Source of the DNA: Candidatus Melainabacteria bacterium
Lineage (GTDB): Bacteria > Cyanobacteriota > Vampirovibrionia > Obscuribacterales > Obscuribacteraceae
Assembly: GCA_003151275.1 (NCBI GenBank)
Contig: PLXC01000148.1
Coordinates: 32,385 to 96,384, forward strand
Direction of reading: 5' to 3'
DNA: 64,000 bases
Shown here piece by piece: positions 17,336 through 25,556 of the stretch (positions are counted from its first letter, which is position 1; every line of letters starts with the position of its first letter). The notes below the pieces were generated by a model. That model searched no databases, had not been told where the DNA came from, and saw only the letters and a program-made list of their open reading frames with translations. The position numbers and the translations under genes are program-made.

Positions 17336-18025
17336 CTATGAATGCAGCAGGGCGCGCAGCCATTCCTGTTTCCAAAATACGAGACATGCTCTTCCAACAA
17401 CGCGATCATTTTTGACAAAGCCCCAGACATGACTATCCGCACTCGCATTCCGATTGTCACCAAGCATGAAAAACGAATTGACTGGAACGATAATTGGCGC
17501 GTCGCTGTTTGCGTAAGGTCGGATGAATTGTCCATTCATCGCGTGGCCCTGGATGTCTCCCAGATTGGACAATTCATAGTCAGGAGTGATTGCTCCTGGA
17601 ATTTCCAGCAACTTGCCGTTCACGAATACACCGACGCCGCTCTTGATGCGAATTTTGTCGCCAGGTACTCCGACCACTCTTTTGATAAAAGCTGGCGGAC
17701 TCTCAGGGACGAAAGGAATGTATTTTCCAAGCAATCCGTTATCCGGAAGGCCGGTTTCAATTGCTGGCGGATAAAAAACGAGAATGTCGCCGCGTTGGAT
17801 CGACCGCCCAAGGAGAGTGCTAGAAACTTTTTCTACAAGAACGCGATCTTGAATGTTTAGGTTAGGTTCCATCGAACCAGATGGAATGTAGCGCGCCTCG
17901 GCAATCGTGCCTTTAACTAACACAGCTATGCCAACAACCATGACGGTTACTTTGAGCGATTCACCTAGAAACTCTTTTATGTCGCCCTTTCGTTCATCCC
18001 ACTTCTTAGCCAAATATTTGATCAT
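17336..18025 (-). CDS. lepB: Signal peptidase I
   Basis: One N-terminal membrane helix (VTVMVVGIAVLVKGTIAEA) precedes the catalytic motif IPSGSMEP (Ser51) and the general-base lysine in FIKRVVGVPGD (Lys115). The box E motif GDNRNASADSHVWGFV is intact. The enzyme removes signal peptides from exported proteins at the outer face of the membrane. The 229-residue length is normal for a single-helix type. Many exported proteins in the window would be its clients. Confidence 0.96.
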   Translation of the reverse strand: MIKYLAKKWDERKGDIKEFLGESLKVTVMVVGIAVLVKGTIAEARYIPSGSMEPNLNIQDRVLVEKVSSTLLGRSIQRGDILVFYPPAIETGLPDNGLLGKYIPFVPESPPAFIKRVVGVPGDKIRIKSGVGVFVNGKLLEIPGAITPDYELSNLGDIQGHAMNGQFIRPYANSDAPIIVPVNSFFMLGDNRNASADSHVWGFVKNDRVVGRACLVFWKQEWLRALLHS

Positions 18026-18241
18026 GAAAAAGCCTCAGATTGTAGACGTAGACTATCACCAATAATTTTCTGATCAATAGGGTTTAGACTACATATTTGC
18101 CACCGTTTTCGCATTACTTACTGTATCAATTCTTCTGTGCGTCGAGCTGGACTGGGCTTCTCTGGGTAAATGAGCGCCATTGGTTTTCGCTTGAATTAAT
18201 GCATTGTGGGTAAGATGTACGGGCCGGACGAGGGGCATAGC

Positions 18242-18472
18242 ATGGATACTAACCCGGACCACTTACCTATATATTTTGCACTTGGAGTTGCCGCTCTTGC
18301 CGCTGTATGTTGCAAGAATTTAATTCTGGCTCTTTGCTTTGGTATTTGCGATTGCTACTGTGGGCCTGGCAAATGTGAGTGTGGTTGTGGCTGCAAGGCG
18401 CCAGATTGTCCGTGCTTTCGCAGGAATAAAAGCGATCATAACGATGCAGCCAGGCATCAAAATTACTACTAG
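18242..18472 (+). CDS. Cys-rich membrane mini-protein
   Basis: The ATG at 18242 has a GAGGGG site upstream and gives 76 residues. One hydrophobic helix (IYFALGVAALAAVCC) runs into a cluster with 12 cysteines in about 38 residues (pattern CC, C, C, CxC, then CxCxCxC and C, C), followed by a basic, His-containing tail. It does not match a metallothionein I know, but such a cluster could bind metal or be acylated beside a membrane anchor. It precedes argR by about 150 bp on the same strand. Function unknown. Confidence 0.65.
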   Translation: MDTNPDHLPIYFALGVAALAAVCCKNLILALCFGICDCYCGPGKCECGCGCKAPDCPCFRRNKSDHNDAARHQNYY

Positions 18473-18599
18473 CGTTGAAGTTGATTATCTTTTGCCGCCT
18501 CTCCTTGATGATGTCGGGAGCGCTCGATAGAGCCGCTTTCATTCGTTGATCGGTTTAGTCCAAGCCGTAAACCTTCTTAATCAAAGTCCTGACAGTCTT

Positions 18600-18632
18600 G
18601 CATAATTATGCCTCCGGGTGAATAATTATGCA
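18600..18632 (+). promoter_or_regulatory. Two ARG-box-like operators at the argR start
   Basis: GCATAATTATGC (18600-18611) is a perfect palindrome, and TGAATAATTATGCA (18619-18632) is a second AT-rich box like known ARG boxes (TGAAT-N-ATTCA type). Their centres are 20 bp apart, two helical turns, as for tandem ARG boxes. The second covers the argR ATG, so binding would block initiation. This suggests autoregulation of argR-argG-argH by arginine. Confidence 0.65.
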
Positions 18633-19095
18633 CATGCAAATGCAAACACGAATCGAGCGACAGCGAAAAATCTTGACGGTGATTGAGAAGACCGCCATTG
18701 ATACTCAGGCGGCCTTGCAAACTGCTTTGTCAAAACTAGGTATGCCTGTTAACCAGGCAACTCTCTCCAGAGACATTCGTGAACTCGGTTTGATCAAAGT
18801 TGAAGATGAAGGAGCCTACCGTTATGTTAGTCGTCAAACTCTACCGAAGCCAACAACAAAACCGGCGGCGCTTGCGACAATAAACAGATTCATTCGCGAC
18901 ATCACTTCTTCTGGAAATATGATCGTAGTGAAGACTGACAGCGGCGCTGCTTCGTACGTCGCAGAGGCAATAGATGGGCTGCAGCTATCGCAGTTGTTGG
19001 GAAGTGTAGCCGGTGACAATACAGTTTTTTTTGTAGTAAACGCTGAGTCGAAAACCGCACAGGTCGTTAAGATCTTGCGGACCATGACGCAGTAA
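18628..19095 (+). CDS. argR: Arginine repressor
   Basis: The N-terminal winged helix contains QATLSRDIRELGLIKV (about residues 43-58), the ArgR recognition helix. The C-terminal domain has GNMIVVKTDSGAASYVAEAID and VAGDNTVFFV, the arginine-binding/hexamer region. The 155-residue length is normal. The ATG lies inside an AT-rich operator-like box. It is followed 21 bases later by argG, so the repressor is the first gene of the operon it probably controls. Confidence 0.94.
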   Translation: MHMQMQTRIERQRKILTVIEKTAIDTQAALQTALSKLGMPVNQATLSRDIRELGLIKVEDEGAYRYVSRQTLPKPTTKPAALATINRFIRDITSSGNMIVVKTDSGAASYVAEAIDGLQLSQLLGSVAGDNTVFFVVNAESKTAQVVKILRTMTQ

Positions 19096-19116
19096 CCAAA
19101 AAGGGGAATCGGAACA

Positions 19117-20337
19117 ATGAAAAAAATTCTGCTTGCTTACAGCGGCGGACTCGATACATCGTGCATTCTGACTTGGCTGAAAGAAAAGTACAACGTCCCT
19201 ATAGTTGCGTACTGCGCAAATGTTGGGCAGACTGACGATCTAAGCGGTGTTGAAGATAAGGCAATGAAAACCGGTGCAGATAAATGCATTGTTGAGGATT
19301 TGCGATCGGACTTTGTTGAGAACTACGTTTTTCAATCAATCAAAGCCAATGGCGTTTATGAAGGCACATACCTGATGGGCACAAGTCTTGCCCGTCCATG
19401 TATCGCGGAAGGAATGGTTACTGCTGCTTTGAAGGAAGGTTGTGACGCCATTGCGCACGGTGCAACAGGTAAAGGAAACGACCAGGTGCGATTTGAGTTG
19501 GCTATTAAAGCGCTTGCACCACACATCCAAGTTATCGCTCCATGGCGGACGTGGACCTTTACAGGCAGAAATGATCTAATCGATTATGCGCAAAAGCATG
19601 GTATCTCCGTGCCGGTATCAAAAGAGAAGCCGTATTCTATGGATTCCAATTTGATGCACATCAGCTATGAAGGCGGAATTCTTGAAGATCCAGCCGCTGA
19701 ACCACCAGTCGATCTGTTTCAGTGGACAACTGATCCAGAGAAGGCTCCTGATAAGCCAACTGAAGTAACTATTGAATTTAGTGCTGGCGTGCCGGTTGCT
19801 GTAAACGGCAAACAGCTGAAGCCAGTTGAATTGCTCGAGACTTTGAATGAACTTGGTGCCGCTAATGGTGTAGGCCGCGTGGACCTCGTCGAGAATCGCT
19901 ATATCGGCATCAAATCCCGCGGTGTCTACGAAACTCCTGGCGCCACAATCTTGATGCAAGCACATCAAGCGGTTGAATCATTGACGTTGGATCGCGAAGT
20001 TGCTCACATGAAAGAAAGTTTGGGCCTGAAGTTCGCTGAACTTACTTATAACGGCTACTGGTTCGCTCCTGAACACGTGCTCTTGCGTAAGTTCATCGAC
20101 GAATCACAAGCAACAGTTTCTGGTTGGGCCAAGCTGAAGTTGTACAAAGGTCACTCAGGCATTGTTGCGCGTGGTTCTAATTCATCGCTGTACGATCACA
20201 AAATGTCCAGTTTTGAAGAGATGGGTATCTTCAATCAGGCCGATTCTGGTGGATTCATTAACATCAATGGTCTTCGGTTAACGGCATGGAGCAAGAGCAA
20301 TGAAAGTTTTAAGAAAAGCCTTCAAGCAACAACTTAG
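19117..20337 (+). CDS. argG: Argininosuccinate synthase
   Basis: The enzyme ligates citrulline and aspartate using ATP. The PP-loop AYSGGLDTS is at residues 7-15, and the family blocks GTSLARPCIAEG, HGATGKGNDQVRFE and SKEKPYSMDSNLMHISYEGG are present. The 406-residue length is normal. The end overlaps the argH start by 38 nt. The gene is transcribed from the argR promoter region. Confidence 0.97.
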   Translation: MKKILLAYSGGLDTSCILTWLKEKYNVPIVAYCANVGQTDDLSGVEDKAMKTGADKCIVEDLRSDFVENYVFQSIKANGVYEGTYLMGTSLARPCIAEGMVTAALKEGCDAIAHGATGKGNDQVRFELAIKALAPHIQVIAPWRTWTFTGRNDLIDYAQKHGISVPVSKEKPYSMDSNLMHISYEGGILEDPAAEPPVDLFQWTTDPEKAPDKPTEVTIEFSAGVPVAVNGKQLKPVELLETLNELGAANGVGRVDLVENRYIGIKSRGVYETPGATILMQAHQAVESLTLDREVAHMKESLGLKFAELTYNGYWFAPEHVLLRKFIDESQATVSGWAKLKLYKGHSGIVARGSNSSLYDHKMSSFEEMGIFNQADSGGFININGLRLTAWSKSNESFKKSLQATT

Positions 20338-21676
20338 TGATGTAGTCACTGACTTCGTTGCTTCCGCTAAGGCTGATCAGGCGATTGTTGAAGCAGACAT
20401 AAATGGCAGTCTCGCTCATGTTGAGATGCTCAAAAAATCTGGGCTGGTAACCCCAGCCCAGGCTGAAAACTTGCAAACTGGATTGAATGCTTTAAAAGAA
20501 AAATATTTGAAAGGCTTGTTCATTCTTGATGCACAGTATGAAGATGTGCATATGAATGTCGAATCAAAACTCGCAGAATTGATCGGAGCCGATGCAAAAC
20601 TATTGCATACTGCTCGCAGTCGTAATGATCAGGTGGCGCTTGATATGCGCTTATTCATTCTGGAGAAGACGGCTGAGATTGAGGCGCTGATTGCGGAATT
20701 GCAGAATGCGCTGATTCAAACAGGCGTACAAAACATTGAGGTAGTCATGCCTGGCTACACTCATCTCCAGCGTGCACAACCATTGCTGTTTGCTCATGTG
20801 ATGCATTCATATGTTGAAGTCTTCAACCGAGACAAGGGCAGGTTTGGAGATTCTAACAAGCGCACGTCTGTTTCGCCGCTTGGTGCTGGTGCTCTAGTTG
20901 GCTCTGGTCTGGCAATCATGCCGGAAGTTACGGCAGCTGCACTAGATTTTGATCATCTGTTTGGCAATTCGATTGACGCGGTAAGCGATCGTGATTTCAT
21001 TGCTGAATTCTTGTTCGCCGCTTCGCTTACATCGGTACACTTATCTCAATTGGCTGAGACGTTAATTATCTGGTGCACAAAAGAGTTTGGATTCATCCAG
21101 TTCCCGGATGATCTGACCACCACCTCCAGCTTGATGCCACAAAAGAAAAATCCGGATCCGATGGAACTGGTGCGGGGCAAAACAGGAGCGATTGTTGGCG
21201 AACTAGTGAACGTTTTGATCACTTTAAAGGGATTGCCGGTTGGCTACAATCGGGATTTGCAAGAGACTAAGCCTGGCGCGATCAAGGTTTCCGATGAGTT
21301 GGCCGCGTGCTTGAAAGTGATGACGCTCGCTATTAAAGGTTTGAAAGTCATGAGTGTAAACACTTTACAGGCAGCTTCTGATCCGGAATTGTTTGCCACC
21401 GACCTCGTCGAATATCTAGTCACTAAAGGCGTCGCGTTTAGGTCTGCGCATGATGCGGTCGCATGCGTAGTGCAGTACGCTCGGGATAATTACACACCTT
21501 TGTCGCAGCTGCCAATTAGCGATTACAAGAAATACGCAGCTGAATTCGATGACACCGTCTACAAAGTCTTCGATGCTGTCAATTCGGTAAATAGCAAAAC
21601 ATCGCATGGAGGCACAGCAACTCAACAAGTTAGTGCTGCACTCAAAAGAGCCTTGCTGGACTTGGCGGTTTTCTAG
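20300..21676 (+). CDS. argH: Argininosuccinate lyase
   Basis: Last gene of the arginine operon; it splits argininosuccinate into arginine and fumarate. The fumarase/ASL signature SSLMPQKKNPDPMELVRGKTG (about residues 275-295) holds the catalytic Ser, and HTARSRNDQVALDMRLF and MPGYTHLQRAQP are intact. The 458-residue length is normal. The ATG at 20300 lies inside argG, a 38-nt overlap that suggests translational coupling. Confidence 0.97.
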   Translation: MKVLRKAFKQQLSDVVTDFVASAKADQAIVEADINGSLAHVEMLKKSGLVTPAQAENLQTGLNALKEKYLKGLFILDAQYEDVHMNVESKLAELIGADAKLLHTARSRNDQVALDMRLFILEKTAEIEALIAELQNALIQTGVQNIEVVMPGYTHLQRAQPLLFAHVMHSYVEVFNRDKGRFGDSNKRTSVSPLGAGALVGSGLAIMPEVTAAALDFDHLFGNSIDAVSDRDFIAEFLFAASLTSVHLSQLAETLIIWCTKEFGFIQFPDDLTTTSSLMPQKKNPDPMELVRGKTGAIVGELVNVLITLKGLPVGYNRDLQETKPGAIKVSDELAACLKVMTLAIKGLKVMSVNTLQAASDPELFATDLVEYLVTKGVAFRSAHDAVACVVQYARDNYTPLSQLPISDYKKYAAEFDDTVYKVFDAVNSVNSKTSHGGTATQQVSAALKRALLDLAVF

Positions 21677-22212
21677 GCTGTCGTCGAGGTTGTCGCCACG
21701 CTTCCAGTAGGGTCAGGCATCTTCCATGGTTCTTTGGTGCGTTTGCTGAAGCCATCGGGTTCATAACCTGATTTTTGCAATTCGTCTGCGTAGAGTTCAG
21801 GGTTGTTAGCGCCTTCAATCATAATATGCGAAACTGTTTGCAGAGCTTCTTGCCACGCGCTGTCCATCTCCTTGGACCATTGTCCTTCTTTAGACAAGTG
21901 TTCTGCAAGCACCGCGATAAGGTTTTCTTCTACTGCTGCATAGTGCGCGTTTTCGGTTTTATATTTTAGATGGCGAATGCCCATGGCATGTAAAAATGGA
22001 ACAAGTGCTACAGGGTTCTCAACCGCGGAGATGATTGACCCAAGAGACGCCATCAACTTTTTATGCTGTTCTTCAGGTGGTGTCGTAAAAAGAGGGCGAA
22101 CCGCAGGGTACTTTTCAAAAAGCCGGGCGTAAAAACGCATTCCCAAGCTAGTTGTGCCGCCATTTTCTTTGCGTGCCCGCTCAAAAGTTTCTCTCAACAG
22201 TTTTGTATCCAC
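21673..22212 (-). CDS. Single-domain bacterial globin
   Basis: The 179-residue protein fits a bacterial haemoglobin: helix A/B start with FERARK...GMRFYARLFEKYPAVRPLF, and the proximal haem ligand is His81 in MGIRHLKYKTENAHYAAVEENLI, where the downstream Y/H pattern matches flavohaemoglobin-type globins. There is no reductase domain. A Thr/Ser-rich tail ends the chain. It could bind O2 or NO. It converges with argH and overlaps its end by four bases. Confidence 0.88.
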   Translation of the reverse strand: MDTKLLRETFERARKENGGTTSLGMRFYARLFEKYPAVRPLFTTPPEEQHKKLMASLGSIISAVENPVALVPFLHAMGIRHLKYKTENAHYAAVEENLIAVLAEHLSKEGQWSKEMDSAWQEALQTVSHIMIEGANNPELYADELQKSGYEPDGFSKRTKEPWKMPDPTGSVATTSTTA

Positions 22213-22309
22213 GTCTAATCCCTCATTCCCTCTATTGCGTCGTATGCAATCTAGTTGGAATTCGCTCTGCCTTCAATCAGTCGTTGGGATGAGAGCAAGG
22301 ATGATTCGA

Positions 22310-22828
22310 TCAGAAGATCTTGAGCATCAACTGTTTGGCGCCTTCATTTTTGGTCGCGGCTTGAGTGACCCGTTTCTCATATTTAAGACGCAAATTTGTA
22401 TACAGAAGTGCTCCATCAACCGCTCCACACTTAGTGCAATAAAAGCCGCGCAGTGATTTGGGTTTGCGGTGCCGGGTGAAGAGTTTATGACACGTTGGGC
22501 ATTCAGCGCGCCAATCTCCTTCTGGCATTTCGACTTTTTTGTCACAAGATTTTGGAGTGCAACCCAGGCGCTTGCACATTTCTTTCCAAACCGCATCGTG
22601 ACCGTGCTCTACTCCGACTAAGGCATGGGCAATCTCATGCAAAATGGTATCAACAACCATTTCGCGAGGATTTCTTGTCACATAGTGTTCGGACAGTTCT
22701 ATTCTTTTTAGGTACTCTTTGCAAACACCAAGCTGTCGCTTGTTGTTGTTTAGCTTCACATCCCAACTTGGCAGACCGTGGTCGTTCAGCAAGTTGCGCG
22801 CGAGAGTTGTGGCGTCGAATTTGTCCAT
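22310..22828 (-). CDS. SprT-like zinc metalloprotease
   Basis: The HExxH motif is HEIAH at residues 64-68 (TILHEIAHAL), with a third His in VEHGHDAVW and the SprT order of blocks. A C-terminal zinc ribbon is formed by CPTC (110-113) and CTKC (131-134). The 172-residue length is normal. SprT-like proteins are linked to DNA-protein crosslink repair in eukaryotes; the bacterial role is less clear. A 9-bp stem just upstream overlaps the probable ribosome site. Confidence 0.9.
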   Translation of the reverse strand: MDKFDATTLARNLLNDHGLPSWDVKLNNNKRQLGVCKEYLKRIELSEHYVTRNPREMVVDTILHEIAHALVGVEHGHDAVWKEMCKRLGCTPKSCDKKVEMPEGDWRAECPTCHKLFTRHRKPKSLRGFYCTKCGAVDGALLYTNLRLKYEKRVTQAATKNEGAKQLMLKIF

Positions 22829-23189
22829 TATGCCCTGATCTATTCAAGAGATTGTAGATCAGGCAGCATGCTTGCACTAGAAGTGGTGTTGTATAGGTGT
22901 TGCATATATCTTCTTTGGATTCGGTTTCCAATTTCTAGAAGTAGCCCGCCCTGGCGTTCTGAATTCCCCTTCGAGCAATGACCTGCCATCCGATGGCGGT
23001 GATAAAACTAAGGCGAACTTGATAGCTACTTCTGCATGATAGAAGCCTGAAATTCTTTCAATATAGACTTTCCGGCTCAGGAATAGAATGGACGAGCTGC
23101 GCAATATCGGATGTTGCCGGAGCGAGCGGCAAATTTATTGCTTGGAGTGGTATCAAAAACTCCGTGCAAATTAACATGGAGACAAGTCG
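22829..23189. other. Divergent intergenic region with 5'-UTR inverted repeat
   Basis: No convincing gene. It holds an inverted repeat at 22834-22863 (arms CCTGATCTA and TAGATCAGG, 12-nt loop) at the start of the SprT gene. The rest must hold the promoters of the SprT gene and the beta-lactamase-like gene; I cannot place them. Confidence 0.6.
22834..22863 (-). promoter_or_regulatory. Stem-loop covering the sprT-like ribosome site
   Basis: A perfect 9-bp stem with a 12-base loop. On the minus strand the 3' arm ends in ATCAGG, which is the only Shine-Dalgarno-like sequence before the ATG at 22828, so folding would hide it. Confidence 0.4.
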
Positions 23190-24812
23190 TTGATTTTTAA
23201 AACAATCTTCCCTGTGAGTACATACTCCTCTGCATACAAACTTTCTTTCTCGTTACTCATATCAATCGCGTTAATGCCTGCGTATGGTGAGGCCGGACTT
23301 GCTAAAGAGGCGATTCCTCAAGCGCCGGTCAGTGCAGAACACATCTCTGATGCGCAAGTACAGGCGGCAGTAGACGCTGTAGACAAATTGGCGCAAAAAG
23401 AAATCGACGAAAATGGAGTTGCCGGTATCGCAATTGGTGTCGTCCACAACGATAAACTCGTCTTCGCGAAAGGATTCGGAGTGCGCGAGGCGGGGCAGGC
23501 AGCCAAGATAGATGCCGACACGGTGTTTCAACTTGCCTCTGTCTCAAAGTCAGTTGGTGCTACTGTCGTTGCCGAATTGGTTGGCGAAGGCAAGATAACA
23601 TGGGATTCAAAAATCAGTGATCTTGATCCAATCTTTCAAATGTATGATCCGTGGGTTACGAGCCAAATTACCATTCGCGATTTTTACGCGCATCGCAGTG
23701 GACTGCCCGATCACGCTGGTGATGTGTTAGAGGACATAGGTGCTGATCGTGCACAAGTCTTGTATCGTTTGCGCTTTCAAAAACCCAACAGTAGTTTTCG
23801 CTCGCATTATGCGTATACGAATTTCGGTTTAACCGAAGCGGGCGTCGCCGCAACTAAAGCATACGGACTGAGCTGGGAAGACGCATCGGAACAGAAGTTG
23901 TACAAGCCGCTTGGTATGGCTTCAACTAGTTCCCGCTTCGTTGATTTTGCCGCGCGCACGAACAAAGCAATGGGGCATGTTTTGGTTAATGGTAAATGGG
24001 TGCATAAATTGCAACGCGAACCCGATGCTCAGTCTCCAGCTGCCGGAGTGAGTTCATCTGTGAACGACATGGCGAAATGGCTGCGCTTGGAAATTGCTAG
24101 CGGAAAGTTTGAAGGCAAGCAGCTAGTAGATAAGAAAGCATTGGAGGAAACGTATCATCCCGATATGTTGACGCAATTCAATCCGTTCAACCAACTGCCA
24201 GGCTTTTACGGTTTGGGAATGAACGTCTACTACGACGAACATGGACGTCTGAACTTGGGACATTCGGGCGGTTTCGACATGGGGGCTGGAACGAATGTGG
24301 CAATGGTTCCGAGCGAGCAGTTGGGAATTGTCGTGCTGACGAATTCCTCTCCGGTTGGTGTAGCAGAAGGATTAGCGATGACGGTTAAAGACATTGCGCT
24401 CAATGGCAAGCAGAGCCATGATTGGCTCGCCTTTTACAAAAAGGTGTTCACGGACCCAGCAGTAACTGGACTGATTAAGGGCTTCGATTATTCCAAAGCA
24501 CCCATTTCGCCTACGCCCGCATCGGCAAACTCTGCATATTTAGGCACCTATGCAAATGATTTCTTTGGCCAGATCGAAATCATAGAGAAGAAGGGCGAAC
24601 TGGCGATGGTGTTAGGTCCACAAAAGATGACCGTACCAATAAAGCACTACGATCGTGACACTTTTACTTACGAGACTGGCGGCGAAAATGCAGTTGGATT
24701 GAGTGGTATCACGTTCACGGTCCCACCCGACGGCAAAGCGATACGAGTGCTGATTGCGCACTTAAATGATTGCGGAGAAGGCACTTTCGAGCGCTCTTCA
24801 GATAAGATGTGA
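23190..24812 (+). CDS. Secreted serine beta-lactamase-like hydrolase (class C/PBP fold)
   Basis: The start is TTG at 23190 behind GGAGAC. A signal peptide ends near residue 34 (ALMPAYGEA). The nucleophile motif SVSK is at 117-120, the YTN motif near 207, and HSGG near residue 357, as in class C beta-lactamases, esterases and DD-peptidases. A C-terminal lipocalin-like beta domain follows (about residues 445-540, IEIIEKKGELAMVLG). At 540 residues it fits the two-domain group. True substrate (peptide, ester or lactam) cannot be told. Confidence 0.9.
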   Translation: MIFKTIFPVSTYSSAYKLSFSLLISIALMPAYGEAGLAKEAIPQAPVSAEHISDAQVQAAVDAVDKLAQKEIDENGVAGIAIGVVHNDKLVFAKGFGVREAGQAAKIDADTVFQLASVSKSVGATVVAELVGEGKITWDSKISDLDPIFQMYDPWVTSQITIRDFYAHRSGLPDHAGDVLEDIGADRAQVLYRLRFQKPNSSFRSHYAYTNFGLTEAGVAATKAYGLSWEDASEQKLYKPLGMASTSSRFVDFAARTNKAMGHVLVNGKWVHKLQREPDAQSPAAGVSSSVNDMAKWLRLEIASGKFEGKQLVDKKALEETYHPDMLTQFNPFNQLPGFYGLGMNVYYDEHGRLNLGHSGGFDMGAGTNVAMVPSEQLGIVVLTNSSPVGVAEGLAMTVKDIALNGKQSHDWLAFYKKVFTDPAVTGLIKGFDYSKAPISPTPASANSAYLGTYANDFFGQIEIIEKKGELAMVLGPQKMTVPIKHYDRDTFTYETGGENAVGLSGITFTVPPDGKAIRVLIAHLNDCGEGTFERSSDKM

Positions 24813-24815
24813 CCA

Positions 24816-25076
24816 TTATTTTACTGGCATTATTTCGAAATTCGGCAGTGTTCTAGCCGCGTCTGTACCGTGCCGAGCTGCCCAATCTGCCGTCATGGCT
24901 GTCGACGGTTTGGTGGTGTAATTAGCTCCATTCAGGGCATACAAGGCTACACCAAAAACCAAAGCCAAAGTTAACGCCACCGCGAAGAACAGCGTTCCCT
25001 TGTCGTTGCGCTCGACTCCGAGCGTGTCATAGAACCCAACTGTGTTTCCCACTTCATTTTTCGTTTGCAGAATCAT
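24816..25076 (-). CDS. Small single-helix membrane protein
   Basis: The ATG at 25076 behind GAGGTGAAT gives 86 residues. An N-terminal polar part (MILQTKNEVGNTVGFYDTLG) leads into one helix (LFFAVALTLALVFGVALYAL) and a polar tail rich in Ala and Thr. It ends four bases from the convergent hydrolase gene. No family recognised. Confidence 0.65.
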   Translation of the reverse strand: MILQTKNEVGNTVGFYDTLGVERNDKGTLFFAVALTLALVFGVALYALNGANYTTKPSTAMTADWAARHGTDAARTLPNFEIMPVK

Positions 25077-25137
25077 ATTATTCACCTCGTTCAAGGTGAC
25101 CATATAGACGGCTCAACCAGCGCTTAGTTCCCTTTTG

Positions 25138-25428
25138 TTAGAGGCGCGGATCAACCGGTTCGCTCTCTAGCGCCAGTACGCCAAATACGCACTCATGCAC
25201 TCTGTAAAGCGGTTCATGGCGGACGAATCTTTCCAGAGCTTCGATACTCAGGGCAACCTTGGCTAAACGGGCTGTATATGCGCCGGTTGCATTTTGTCGC
25301 AAATCGAGCCGAAAAGAGGCTCCACAATTTATACTTGCTTTGATTATGGGCATAATCTCTCTAAACCGCTTCCATGAAAGATCGCCGCCGCAAAGGCTTA
25401 TGCCCAAATCTCTGGTTGTCAGTTTCAT
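25138..25428 (-). CDS. Possible hypothetical protein (doubtful)
   Basis: An open frame of 96 residues from the ATG at 25428. The composition (SIEALERFVRHEPLYRVHECVFGV) looks protein-like, and it fills an otherwise empty stretch, but there is no clear ribosome site and no family likeness. It may be a chance frame. The surrounding 25077-25556 holds no other feature that I can support. Confidence 0.35.
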   Translation of the reverse strand: MKLTTRDLGISLCGGDLSWKRFREIMPIIKASINCGASFRLDLRQNATGAYTARLAKVALSIEALERFVRHEPLYRVHECVFGVLALESEPVDPRL

Positions 25429-25556
25429 GTTCGGCGCGATTGTAATAAGCATCGCTTTGATGTCGCTTGCTTCCGTTTGCCGAAGACATTAGCTACGCTG
25501 CTATATCTTTCGAAGGATTTCCAACTCAAATCGCAAACAATATTAGGAGCAGTCCA

